A DNA stretch of 64,000 nucleotides from Effrenium voratum (Eukaryota; Sar; Dinophyceae; Suessiales; Symbiodiniaceae). The position numbers and the translations under genes are program-made. The first letter of the stretch is position 1. Every line of letters begins with the position of its first letter. Positions 13,235 to 27,000 of the stretch are shown piece after piece. The stretch spans positions 619,501-683,500 of the forward strand of contig CAUJNA010001846.1 of NCBI GenBank assembly GCA_963377175.1, written 5' to 3'. Below the pieces are notes generated by a model, which saw only the letters and a list, made by a program, of their open reading frames with translations, searched no databases and was not told the origin of the DNA.

Positions 13235-16200
13235 TCATTTGTGTTTCAGTTTCTCTCTCTCCCCGCACAAATGGCTTCTATGCCTTGAGGAGAATCAGGA
13301 TACAATGCGGTCAGTACTCACTACGGATCACGTTCTGCAGCAAGCTACGAGAAGCGAACAGGCACCATCCTGGGTTCGTACTTGCTGATATGGTTTAGGG
13401 TCGAAATTAAACCACCAGGGCACGGCAGTTTTTAGTCCTTGTTTCCATGTATTTCCATTTACCAGTGTTCCATTTGGGGTACCTATTTTTGACCCACGCC
13501 CATATACATGGGTGTGTCTCAAAATAGGGGGCCACTCAAAAAGGTATCATTCTTTCGAGGTTCCTTCAAACTAACCTGAAACAAGAAATCCTCAAAAAAG
13601 ACATATCCACAATGTTTGTCACTAGTGTTCGCAAAAAGATGGATTTTAGCAACCAACCATAAAACATGATTTCAACTAAATTCCCTGTGGAGAAGAGGGG
13701 TTGTACTGCAGCCTTCTGGGCAATCACCGTGATCACCAATACAGATGGGAACGTTGTACATTGCGCACATCTGTACTGAGCTGCGTGACAACAGAATACT
13801 CCCGTGACAAGATAGGTAAGTTGCTTGTAGGTCTTCAGAAACATCGTGCAGTCTACTGAATACCCCTGTTGAGAAAGCCAAATGAATCATTCCAACTCCT
13901 TGCCAGGTGTTTTCAGTGGAGGTCAAGACAAAGTGGTCAGTTGAAGTTCAAGGCAAATCAACGCAGAGCTTGTGTGCGGCGCAAGGTGTTGCATGGATGG
14001 AAGGTTCCCAAGTAAGACACGTGGTGAAAGGCGGAACTTTACTGGCTCTCACTCCCAGCTGTCCCCCCTCCATGGTTGCTAGGGCTTCCAACCTTGGAAT
14101 CCCACAAAGGCACAACAGGACCATATCAAGCCTTCGTCGTTGTCAGCCCCCATTGGGATTGGGGGCTCGAGACGGGGTCTTGACAAAGGGCCAACGCGAA
14201 GGCGCAACCTCTTTGCCCAGCTTGCCCAGTGGATGGCCCAAACAAGTAGGTTTCCTACCAAAATGATGGTTTGGACCACCAAAAAGGTGACTGAAATCAC
14301 CTAACGTGCTCAGGAAGTGAGCGACCTCCACGCGGCACCGCCAGGTCGGTGCCTCATAGGCAAGCGCTGGCTGGGGTCCTGCTGCAGAAGGCCCTGGCTC
14401 GGCTTGACTGGGGGGGGGGGGGTTGGTGGGGTTGGTGGGGGGGGGGGCGGGGGTTGGGGGTTTGAAAGGGAACCCTTGGAAAAGCCACTGGGCGTCAGTC
14501 CGTGGAATTTGAGGTGTTCTGTTGGCAAATAGATGGGTCTGTTTCAAAAAGGACACCTATGCTATGGAACTTGGAGAAATGAATGGAATCCTAAGGCTAA
14601 TTGAGGAACAAGTCTACCGGAACCAAGGCACCTAGTGGGACCCAAAGACCTGAGGCTTGCTAGGAACCCTAAGGAACACGAAGGGATTCAAAAGGACCCC
14701 TACACCCTGAGCAATCCTGAAGAACCCAAAGGAAAGCAGCGTTTTGGCCTTGCTGTTTGGTCGTTAAGATGCCCTTGGGGCAAAGCTGAAAAGAGGAGAT
14801 CAGGCAGTTGCTACACCCAGCAGTGCCAGAAGCAAAACCACATGGGACGCACCACATTCAGGAAGTCAAGGAAGCCAGTACGTACCGTGTGTAAATGTTG
14901 TTGGGATGCACGAAGCGGTTGGAGTCTGAGAAGAAAAAAAAGAGAGTAAACTCTGCTACTTTTTGGTCAGCAAGTCCACAGCAACATAGCAGCGCATACG
15001 GCAAAGTGAGCCCAACACACTGGACACGCGTCGCAATGCCCTTCAGCCGCACTTTACAAGCAAAGTGCCACCCCATACTAAGCCCTCGACTGGGTTTAGC
15101 AAGGCTTCATCTCACTAAAAGCGTTGCAAGGGTCCAAACCGGGGGCGTCCTTGGTTGGTAGCGTTTTTTGTTCTTTTTTTTTTCTGCAAGAGAGGCCAAA
15201 AGAAAGCCAACCGTTTTGTGGGTGCCACGATTGGAGACAAACGAAAATAAACGACGCCTGCCGTCTCCATGCCCCCTGAAAGATGGGGTCATCTACCACA
15301 ATAAAGGGGGTCAAGACCCCCTTTTCAAAGCGTCATGAAGACTCCAGGCAGTTGATTTAAGGTTGACTCCATATTAATCAGCCCGAGCTTGTGAATAGGG
15401 GGGGTCCGCCTGGATTTAGTGGTTGGAATCAGAACCCCTTTTGGCAGGGGCCCCCACCCCCTTACAAATCAGCTCGGGTTGACAAATGCGGGGTCAACAT
15501 CAATTGGTGGTTTGGAGCCTGCTGGTTTGGAGGTGAAACGGGGGCTTCCCATCTACCCAACAAGAACCAGGGGTTCAGCCAAGCCAAACCACCAATTCCC
15601 CCCCTCCCCCCTCTCCCCAGTTTCCCGGGTTGGGTTGCCCCCGGCCTCTATGAGGCTCTTGCAGGCAGCGTTGCACTGGGCCGGGAAGGGAACCTCGCGA
15701 CATGGGCTGGCTTTTCCGTGGAGCCCCTGGGCCATTTTCTTGAGGTGGGCGTGTCGCTTTTTGAGCCACAAGGACCCGTTTTCGAGTGGTTTCAACGGGG
15801 AACAAAAAGAAATCCCTTCACAAGGAGAGCCGGAAAATTCCGGGGAATCACAAACTCAACCAGGTTAGCGAAGTGGAAACCAAGGGCCAACCCCACAAAC
15901 CAAGTTTAGAACAGCCCAAATTAGGGGGGAGGGGGGGGGTCCCATTGAAAAAGACACACCCAGGTCTTGCTCCGGAACTGCGGCTAGACCGCATGCGTTC
16001 TACTGCGTTCGCCGTCCGGCTTGCTGGATGCAACAACCAGAAAAAATGTGTGGACATGGGGCGACCATAGGATTGTCATACCACATGTACAACTTGATAT
16101 CTTGGGTGACTGGGTTGCGCCACATATGAGTCCCTCAAGTCCTCCGTCTGAACAGGTCACGCAACTCAATCTCGAACACACATCTAACGAAGCATATTTA

Positions 16201-16873
16201 GGTTCCAAGCATCGTCTCCACATCCTTCACCATTCACTATCAGCAGGGCATGTTTTCAAAAAAAAGCTTTTAACAGGAGAGTCAGAGCACTCAAGAACGC
16301 GCATTCAGCATTGCCATGAGCAGGGCTGTTCTTCATCTGCATGCCTTAGCAGGTGCTTTCTCTCTGGGATTGGGCAAAGGAAAATCTCCGGCCTCACTAA
16401 CCACCTCAACTATGCTGCTGCTCACTTGAGTAATGATCAACACCTGGAATCAAAATGGTCTACCCAGAATCATGTAAACAATTGAAAAGGCGGCCGCACC
16501 CATTTATGGCTGGGATTGCCCCTTACTACCCTCGAATTACCCGAATCGGTTTTGAGCACGTGGCTGGCTCTGCGCCCGCCTTGGCAATACCCTTGGTGAC
16601 CTTGGCATAGATCTGCATGGGGTAGGCGCTCTCAAAGGGCGGATGCCCGCACCTCCAAAGAAGTTCGACGGAGGCCCGGGCGAGATATTTCGGAGAAGAC
16701 GAAACGAAGGGTCTGACGGATGCATTTCAGGAGCTAACGCAAGGTGAGTCCGTGTTGAGGAAATCAAAGTAGCAAATATACTAATTGCATCTTTAGTGCT
16801 CACGTTACCTGACGATATTACGGCGACTGGCAACCATGGTTTGTGGCTTTTTGGTGATGGCTTGGGAAGCATT

Positions 16874-16905
<32 letters not shown>

Positions 16906-19900
16906 AGCGTATTATCTGTCTTCACAATCTTCAGTCAAAGAGATCCAACTGAACAAATCTAATCTACAAGACTAGCCGGAGTCATGCCTCGAGCCAACGT
17001 TATTGCCAACAAGCACACACGAGTTGCCAGGAATGGTCGGGAAGATTACTTCTGCATGTGAAATCTGCACTGCTGCTCTAGACGATTTTAGATGGACCTC
17101 ACGCGGCCATCAGAAGCCCGGAGTTAGCATACCTTCGACAACAGGGTGTTCAAGTACTGAATTTGGGTTTGTCGGAAAATAAGGGAACACTGACAATGAG
17201 TGGTTTCCCTTTTATCTTCCCTTTTAACCCGCCCATTTCAAAGACATGCTTCCAAAGTCGCCTAGGAGACTAGGTACTCTCAAGCATCCCAAGATCCGCA
17301 TCCCTTCGCCATAGGCCGGACTTTAGACCGGCAAAAGGGACAGAGAAGAAAGAGCCAAAAGGCAGAAAGTCAAGCAAGGCTCAGTCTGTGCAATATTTCC
17401 CATGGAGATTCTGCTCATTAAATCCGGTCCGGATTGATCCCTTGGGATGCTCAGGCTGTGGCATCAGCTCGAAGATGAGCACGCCCAGGGTCCACCAATC
17501 CTTAGTCGGTGTTGCCATGTCAACCTGTCTCCGTGACCTTTGAAAAGGGGGTCATGACCCGTGGATGACCTCATTTTGTCAGGGTCATGGAGACTCCAGG
17601 AAGTGAAACAAATTATTTACGATCTTCAGGGTCAATAGTGACAGTCAAGCATCAAAGCTTATCTCTTTGTGATGCTCCCTGCGACCCTCTACCACCATTT
17701 GTGTTTTGTTGGATGGAAACGAAGTCAAGCTCAGGCATGCACGATGCAGCTAGCAAGCTCACCACCAAGAAAACATGAGACCACCCAAAACCAATACTCT
17801 CAAAATAGTGTCAACATGGGTGTCTCAGAATAGGACCCCGATAATTGGTTGTTTTCCTTTTATGCCCCTTTAGAACACCCGACAGAGTACTAACTCAAAA
17901 AAAGACATGCACATATATATATATATATATATATACGTGAAGTCTCACAGACCAAATGGCATCTGTCGTCACAAGTCTCACAGACCCAAAGGCTTTTTTT
18001 TTGGGGGGGGGGGGTTGGCATATATATATATATATATATACATATATATCGATCCGATCTGGTCCGAGCTGCCACTGCATTGGTGTGGCCCGTGGAAGCA
18101 ATCAGCTCAGGGGCGAAGTAGTCCGGGGTCCTCGGTGTCTCGAGCCCATTGGTCTCGAGCCCATTGGTCACTGAATCAGTCCCCGAGATGTTGAATAGGG
18201 GGTCTGGGAAAAAGGAGCACTGTTCGCCCAAAATGTTGGGGCCAATGGATAAATGGCGACACCGGAAATGAGTCTCCCCTTGTCCAGTGTTCTGGAATAA
18301 ACACATGTCCAGTCGGTCAACGAGTGTTGCAAGCCACCCATCCCCTTGCGATTTAATTTTGGGAGAAATGTTGGCCTATCTAGGAGCCAGGAACCACCAG
18401 TAGTGCCAAGGGAGTTGAGATCCGGAGAATCCATGCTCATTTTTGGGAGTGCTCCTGTTTTATTTTGTTGCTGCAAAGAAAGCTTGGTTCCAGTCACACT
18501 TGCCCAAAATGGGTCTGACGCCCGAACCGTCCCTCTGCTAGTTGGGTTGAACAGGCCTGTTGTTGGCCCTTTCCTTGGTCAGAAATTTCATTGGTCAGAA
18601 AAGGTAGGATTCATCCGCCAAATTCGCCATTCTGGTGTGGCTTATAGTTGGTATGGGCAAAACTTCGCAAGTACTTGACTACTGAAGAAGTAAAGGTTTT
18701 TCATCTGATGCTTACAACCGCCACAAGTCAGCAATACAGGAATCCCTGAGAATGAGAAATGGACAACGGATCGATCCACTGGCAGTCCACACATACACCG
18801 AATGTCTGGCCCGCATGCTCCTTTCGTGAGATCAAGGGCTTTGTGTGGCAACCAAACGTAGACAGTCATATGCTAAGCACCCCTAAGACAGGAGCAGCCT
18901 TCGCCCTTCAGCTTAGGCAATGGGTCTTGACATTTTCTTTGCAGCAACCGGCCGTAAGCTGTCGAAGAGTCGTTCTTCGAACAGGAGCACTGTCCTCTGA
19001 ACTGTGTTGGGCCCTGGGAGCCCCGAAGTCTTTACTCATGATCGCAAAACGAATCTTGGGTTGCCCGCCCGCAGCTGGTGAAGGTCTTGCCAATCACAAA
19101 CCTGAGCCCAGGCTGTGGCAAAGACGCAAAGCGCGAGAGATTGGGCACTGCATGGGCAGTCCCTGTCAGCTTGTCCCAATGTTTTGTCTCCTGTGGGCAC
19201 AATCGCATGCACAGCACATTTCATACATGCTACGTACTCTAGCGCCCTTTTCACAGTCGCGGGAGGTGGTAACGTTTACCCCGGATTGGGTAAACCCGGT
19301 GGATGGAATAGGAGGTGTGCCTCAGAAGTTCTTCCAAAATCGGTTGCAGCCCCGTATTCGTTAGCCGGGGACTCGGTTATTCAGATATGCCAACCAGGCC
19401 AAATACAACTGACCAAATCAACCCCCTCTTCCCTTTTGCAGCAACAACTCGCCCACCGAAGTGGTGGTCTTGGATAAACAAAAGAAGGCCCACTGGTTGA
19501 ACAGTGTGGGTGTTTTGCCGATCCGGCTGCAGATCACGAAAGCCTCAAGATGTGCCACAATTCTCCTTGTCCCCAATTGGCTTTGATTTGATATCAATGG
19601 TTTCCCTCTGATTGGCGAGTCTCCCATATACCCTCTACAAGAACCAGAAGCTCAAATCCCCAAACCACCCATCCAAACCGGGATGCCTGATTAAACCAAA
19701 CCAGAGCGTGCAGCGGGCTGCGTCCGAGCGGCTTCGCAAGGCCCATGTCGGTGAGCTTGATGTGCCCCGTCTCCGTGAGGAGCAGATTCTCGGGCTTCAA
19801 GTCCTATCGCATAACGCGCACGAGGGTCCCGGAAAAAAGAAGAAGTAATAATAATACTAATAATGATAATAGTAATAAAACGGCGGAGGCCAGTTGCAAC

Positions 19901-21003
19901 TAGGGACCCGAAAGCTCAAAACTGAATTCTGGGTGGTCCTCAGATCCCCTACGAAAAGATTAAGGTTGAAACTTTTGTCCACATCCCTTTTTAGAGGGCC
20001 GATTTTGCCGAGTCGAACTACAACTACAGGCAAGGTAACTCGAACTCGAACTCGAGCAAGTGGGATCCTGCTGATGGGCTTCTAAACTCAGGCAATGTTG
20101 ATGTGGAATCAAATTCCCACAGCACCTGGGGGCATATCGATAAAACTGGTTCCCACGTGTTGAATCAAAGCGATGGGCATCTTGTGGTGGCAGCGACATT
20201 GATCTGTGAGCTGCACTCAAATTTCAATATCCTGTGGCAATGATGATGTCCCGCGAATCAAACCAAACCAAGACAGAGAACGTGAAGCAAGCAAGCTGAC
20301 CAGAACATGTGCAACAATGATAAACACAATCACTTGCCGGCTACCAATGACCAAGTATCGTAAAGCCTCACTCCATCCTGGTATTACTATAATCCACCAT
20401 CCTTGAATCAGGAATCCCAAGTAAGGACCCCTCATCATGGGGCGCACAATCGTTTTACACCCGGATCAGTGAGCTCGATCCCCATGTTTGCATATTTGTC
20501 TTTTCTTTTTGGGGGCCGCGTAGGTTGTCCCTACCGGTCTTATTATAGAACAATTAGGTTGCAAACCAAGCACAGGTCGGGGGCTCGGAAAAACCAGGAC
20601 CCTGCGATCCCAACCCCCCCCCCCCCCTCCCGGTAGATGATACGCCGAGCATGGAGGTGCTCGAAAGCAAAGGTCACCCCGGCGGAGTAGTATCTGACCG
20701 CTGGCTGAAGCAGAGAACGATTGGATTGCCCTCCGGTCCAGGTTGCCACGGAAGCCACCAGACACTCCGGTTCAAAGGGACACTGTCCAGGACTTCTCAG
20801 TCAGGTTCCATGTTAGTGGATGGGAGGGCCTGACATGAATGATTGATGCAGATTGTGTTGGTGATTCCCCACAACCCGATAAAAATCATCTAGGCTAAGT
20901 AACAATACTGTGGCCATGTTAGTGTGTGTGTCCTCGAACCAACCAACCAACCAACCAACCAACCAACCAACCAACCAACCAACCAACCAACCAACCAACC
21001 AAC

Positions 21004-21060
<57 letters not shown>

Positions 21061-24000
21061 TTAACACCTCCACACCTCTCAAACCCTCAAACATTGCCAA
21101 CAAAAGGCCTGAAGAATTCGGCTCGCGCCCAGTCCAGCATACAAGTGCCATCGGCAAGTGTCAACATTCCATGAATGTCGGTTGGCTGTTGGGTTTCCGT
21201 TTAAACCAACCCCGCGAAAGGGTACTCCGCGACGAAAAAACACATGCACACAGGCTCAGGCTCAGAGAGGGATGGATCGGTGTCTGGCTTTCAAGCCTCA
21301 CTTCTTTCAGACCCAGTTGCCCAGTGACCCTGGCAGACAAAAAAAATACACCAGCACAGACCCCAAATAGCGTAAGACAGGTCACAGCACCTCCAACAAA
21401 ACGGCACCAGCGCCCCAAAACAGCACCAGCACCCTCAGCACCCCAGCATCCAGCCGTCAATCTTGCCACAAAGCGCCCACACACACACACACAACCACAC
21501 CGTCACCAACAGCACCTTCGCCAGCGCCCCGAAACAGCACTTGCACTAGCACCCCAATCTGCATGCCCCTAGCACCCAGCCGTCAATCTCGCAAATAACT
21601 TTCCCCTCTTTATTAGAAGTTAGAACCCCTATAGCTTTCGGCTATCTGGGAAAAAGAAAACAACGGAGGTATAGTGCACTCTCCATTTTTTTGGCGTTGA
21701 TGAAACCACCAAAACAAGCAGGCATGAAAAGGGTAAACTCTGACATGGCAAGGGTTGACCAGACAAAACCAATAAGGAATTTCGGGAAAACACACAATCC
21801 AACATCCAAGCCAATTGGAGGAAGGCTGGGTATTGGAACTTATGCACATGCGTTCAACCGCGGTACCACCTTCATGCGGACCGGGCCTGGCGTGCTTCTC
21901 AATGCCATGGAAGCCCTTCCTGGAAAAGGAAGCGCGACGTGTGCGACCGAAGCCCGGGCCAATTCAAGCAAACGGGTGTCTTTTCTTGCCCTAAAAAAAC
22001 AAACATAATGCTCAAGTGGCTCCATGTTGCTGTCGGGTTCCATTGCCAGCGGAGACTCTAGGTGTGACATTCGGGATTAAAAGGTTGGTTTATTGTTGGC
22101 GCAATTGCGGCGAGTCTGCGGTTGCCCTTCTTTCATGCAAACTTTGGCGTCTCAATATGCAAACCTGGGCTGTCCCTCAGAAGCCCTGCTAAAAGCTTGA
22201 CTTTGAGTGGATTAAATGGAAACCAACACTAAACTCACTAAACCAACTAAAAGCCCTAAAAAGCTAAAGGGAGGGCTGGGAGCCACAGAGAAACGGAGGC
22301 CGTTTTGAGCCAGTCCTGTTGTAAGTGGCATAGAGCTCACCGCCCAAGCAACTCTCCAGGAGGAAGTACAAGGTCTGGGTGCCGTTGTAGGTCTCCTGAC
22401 AGCGAGTTGCCCCCAATGGATGGCTTTGCTTTGGCTTCTGAGCAACTGGGACCCTCAAGAACGAACCATGTAAAACAAACTGACATAAGGGTACCTTCTC
22501 AAACACCGGGTACCTTCAAAACTGGTGATACGCTGGTCCCGTCGGAAACGCAGCTCTTCTAGTTCCTCGCGAGTGACAAGTGTCAAAGAGCCCTCCATTG
22601 GAGCCGCTGCCAAGGGCACCTGAGGTAAAGGACACCCGAAGATGATCCCCAGATGTACGGAAACGAATTTATGCCTTAGGATGGCAAGGCACCATCGGGT
22701 TGGTCGCGGTATGTCGGACGCATGACCTCGACAAGTGAGCTGATTTGCCGGGCAAGTCATTGGAACTCACACAGCAATCGACATTCCCCATGCAAAACGC
22801 CTTCATGAGCTTGTTTTACCCGAGGGGCGGTGAGGTCGACACTTGCACGGAGGGGCTTGAACTGGCGCATGCCGGGCATTGCATGCTGGCCGATGTAGTT
22901 GAACCCAGAATAACCCGGCACTGACGCATTGCGGAAGTGACGCGCAAGAATGAAACACTCTCCTGCAGATTAACCTGAGAGTGGATGTGGGCCCTCGGAA
23001 GGCTTCGGGAACGCGACTCTCGATCCCGCCCTGGCTCCCACAGCTTGGTGATAAAGGATGAGTTAGTCATCATGAGGATGTTCTTCTCATTCATGACGCT
23101 GTCTTGCATGCCGGTCTTGATGATGTAGCCCTGGCATTCTTTCTTTCTGACGCTCTCTATCCCTCTCTTTTTTTGTTTCCTCCCTCTCTCTCTATCTCTC
23201 GCTCTCTCTCTCTCTCTCTCTCAACATGTTGCAAGTCTGCGGGAGATCTTTGGGTAACGGCCTTGCCAGGCCTGACCTTGTCATACTTGAGCCTTGGCCT
23301 CCTGTCTTGCCCGGCTCGTCGCACGGGGCAGGCAAGGTCCATGTTGGAATAAAGACATTCATCTGAGTGAAATGGCAGACTTCATATGGATTGAGTCATG
23401 AATCAGTGCTGTTTGCCGTTGCTTTCGGGTTGAGATCTGGGCAATTTGTGTGGAAACTTGCCAAGTTGATGTAAGACCCACCTAGAAACAGGCTCACGGG
23501 GCCCCTCGTAGGCAAACCAAAAGCCTTCGTGAGGTTGATCGCTTTCTGGCCACCGCACCCGTGGCTCCAGCATGGTCCTTCCCCCCAAAATCGGCGGTTG
23601 CTCTATGGCTTCCCTTCAAACCAACCCCGGCAAGGGTACCCTCACAAAGAGCTTGCCTCATACATACTGCACTAAGCTAGCATAGGATCTAACTTGACCA
23701 AAGCTAGGGTCCCCATACTTCCCGTTCTGATTTGTAAACATCACCATTTGGGCAGCTGAAAGGTGGTCTCAAGGTGTCATCTCAAAAGGGGTGGCTTGGA
23801 GACATCCCGCGCCCCAACCCGCACTCGCAAGCCGCCTTGCTCAGGCCCTTCAGGGCATAGGTGTCGCCGCTGCCTAGCAAACAAACACCCCTGGCAACAT
23901 GAGGCAGGTCCCTATATTGCTTCTATGATACTACATGCTGCAAACTGGGGTAATCTTGATTCACCAAAATGCCCAGATATCCTTGTAGGATTGAACAGCC

Positions 24001-27000
24001 AATCTGCGCCAGCATGTGCATACTACAGAAGCAACCAAGTGAATACCTGCACGAAGGGTAAAAACCTGATTTACCCTGCAGTAGGACCTACACACGGGTA
24101 CATGGCGCAGCCATTAGACAGGGTGGCGGCTTCATGTATCCATTGGTATGCATCAGATCAACGAAACTGCCCTTCATGGCGGAATGCCCCCCTCTCCCGT
24201 CCTGCCCAAATCCGCTGAACCTCCCTTCACTGGCTGACTTAACCCGATTCACACCGCGTCCAGTGGCAAAGTGAGCAAACAAAGAATGCTCTGTCTCACT
24301 GTCGGTACATATAGGAAAGAAAGGGCAACACGCCGTACAAGAGACCACGAGCAGGACAAACACGCCACACCCACAACAAAAGGAAGAAACGAATCAGCTT
24401 GCAAACACAAAACAAAACAAACAAAGAAAGGATCGGCGGCCGCACCGTACTGTGTCTTCTTCAAGGGCACCACAACATGGCAAAACGGCTTTCCGCCTTG
24501 TGTTTCCCTTTCAACCCGCCACAAACAAGGCACCCAGCACCCATCCTCAACCTTTCAGCTCAGCTGGCCCCGCCTTTGTGCTCCCAAAGCTCTACGGTGC
24601 CGAAGCCGCCGCAGCCCAGGAGGCCTCGGCGCGACAACCTTCGTCACAGGGTTGGGTGGGGGGGAGGTTTGGGTTGAAGGAGTTGAGGGGGGGGTGGGGG
24701 GGGGTTGAAGGGGTGGGCTGGGGGAGGGGTCTTTTGAGGGAACCCCGTTTTCCTTGGTGGGAAACCAGAAGGAAAACCGAGCCGGAGAATGTCAAGGAGT
24801 CACACAAAGCCGGGCTTTTGCTTTTGGAGTTGGCACCCCTTTTCTGTGGTAAAGGGAAAGGAAAACCGAAGCGCATTTTGGGGGTCCACCTAGTGGTCAG
24901 TGGATTCCCCCATCAAAAGGAAAACCATCGCCACTTTTGGAGGTTCCACAAAGGGAAACGGAAAAAAAAAAAAAAAAAAAAAAAAAAAACATATCCCCTT
25001 TAAACAGGTCCCAAAACCATGTTCAAGAGTTGAGACCCTCACCGACCCCAATGTGGCCAAGAGTCCGATGCGCTGCAGGTCGTGTCTCTTGATCCTGAGC
25101 TCGCAAGAGATGCCATCCCTGACACATAGGTAGGGCTGTTGTTTAACGAGCATTGGTGTACAAACAGATTAATGAGGTGGTTTATGTCCACCAACTTCAT
25201 TTAAGGCTTATAGAGGTGTTCTCCACTAACATTCATGGCCACATATGTCAAAATGGGCATCAAGTGAAATGTGCGCCCAAAGGATGTTTGAATCTTGGAT
25301 CAGCAGCCCAGTGCGGCAGTGATCTTTGAGTCGCTAAATTGGATTGCCGTGTGTGAAAGCTATGCCGCTTTGAATGTGGAAATGCTCTTCTTTGGGGGAG
25401 GCGCTATTGTTTACACTCAAACACCCTGACACTTCCCAACGGGAAATGAAAGGGAAGCCGGGGACATCGAAGTCGGTGCTTCCTCTGGAAAAATGTCTTG
25501 ACACAAACCCAGAATGGTTGCGTCCTTCAAGTCTCCCTGCGCCATCAAAAACTTGGGGGTTCGTGCGATCGACACTTGGAGTGCAGACCCCAACCCTAAA
25601 GAACCAATAACCTTAAAGAAGGTGGTAGTCAAACTTACCCTAAGTGTCCACCAAACCTTGGAGGGGACCGATTGTTTAAAAAAAAAGGGCTGCCCAGCAC
25701 CACAATGCAAAAGGCGGCACCCATTATGGCAAGGGGACTTGCCCTTACTAACCTTCATCTACCCGAATCGGTGTTGATTGCCCGTGGCTCACCTGCTGAC
25801 TGCTGACTGGGCGCTTGCCGCGGCAAATGTCGCCCTCGCTTTGTCCCGGCACCATATCCTTCTTGTTGCGCTGACCCTGGCGCCGGTTCTCGTGGCATTT
25901 GCCCTCCAAAAGCTACCTGGGTCTGTAATTCTTTAGTGAACCCCCCAAAGCGGTGGGTTCCCTTTTCCCTTTAAATCACCCAGAAGGGTACCACAAAAAA
26001 CAAATAATATTGAAACGTCCATGCAAAACCTTGCCGGTTGCTCAAAGTGGTGGTCCTGAAAAAAAAACATGCCCTCCGTGCTTGCGCGCAAGTCGAAGCT
26101 TCGGGAGAGTCCTCAAGCTCCCAAGGCGCGAGTTCTTGTGGCAACCCACGCCGCCACAACAAAACGTGTCAGCACATGAGACATATGTATGTCGGTTGGC
26201 TAAAGGTCCAGCATCCATCACCGCAATGACTTGTCCGAAGAAGCATGCTAGCAGAAGACAGCGGCCCGTTGCCCTCAAATAACTGGACGATTGAATTTGA
26301 CATGCAATGTATCAGCAATCGTTCACCGGGTGTTGAGCCGTGAGGAACCACTTGCCGGCTGCGTGCAAATGATTCTGCATCAGCTACAATAATTAGCTCA
26401 TCGATTGAGAGACTGGCAGAGGAAGGATCATATGTCATTGATGAGCTCGTTTTATCTCCGGGTGAAGCTCGGCACCATAAGCGCAGAGATGGTGATACGA
26501 TGTCACAAAGTCACAAGCCCCTAGGTCCACCAAGAGCCGACAATCAGGATGCCCAAACATGCCCGCAACAACTACCATCCAACCTTTACGTACCAATCAG
26601 AAGAAAGCATCAGGATCATCTGCTGTCAAGCGGCGCTGTCTAGGCATCAATCTAGGGCACGCCTACAGAACCCAACAAATCAGCCTGCAGTGTATGCAGC
26701 TCGATAGTTTGACGTGGGTGCTTGGTAAGTGCTGGACTACGGCACTCCGGGGGGGAAAAAAGAAAAACAACAACGGACATGATGTCGATGGACGATCGCC
26801 AGTTTCTCGCTCGCGCTTGCCTTAATAATGTCGCTCAGCGGGCCCAGCAGAATGTCGAAGGACTCTCTGTCCAACACGAGGCACTTGGCCGTCTTCGACT
26901 TGACCTTGGCCGGAAAAGGGGCACCTACCGCCTTGGGGGGAATTAAGTTTTAGACATACCCGCCTTGGGGGGAGGAGAAAACGCGGGAATCAAATATTAT

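Noticed and set aside
20926..21174. Open frame of NQPT and SKQA repeats
   Set aside because: Translation of the AACC/AAGC microsatellite.
25031..25099. Glycine loop with substituted residues (LLATLGS) ending in a GTGAGG donor
   Set aside because: A GA donor at 25066 plus the exon at 24574-24624 restores a canonical LGCGGFGTV loop, so the read-through is intron.
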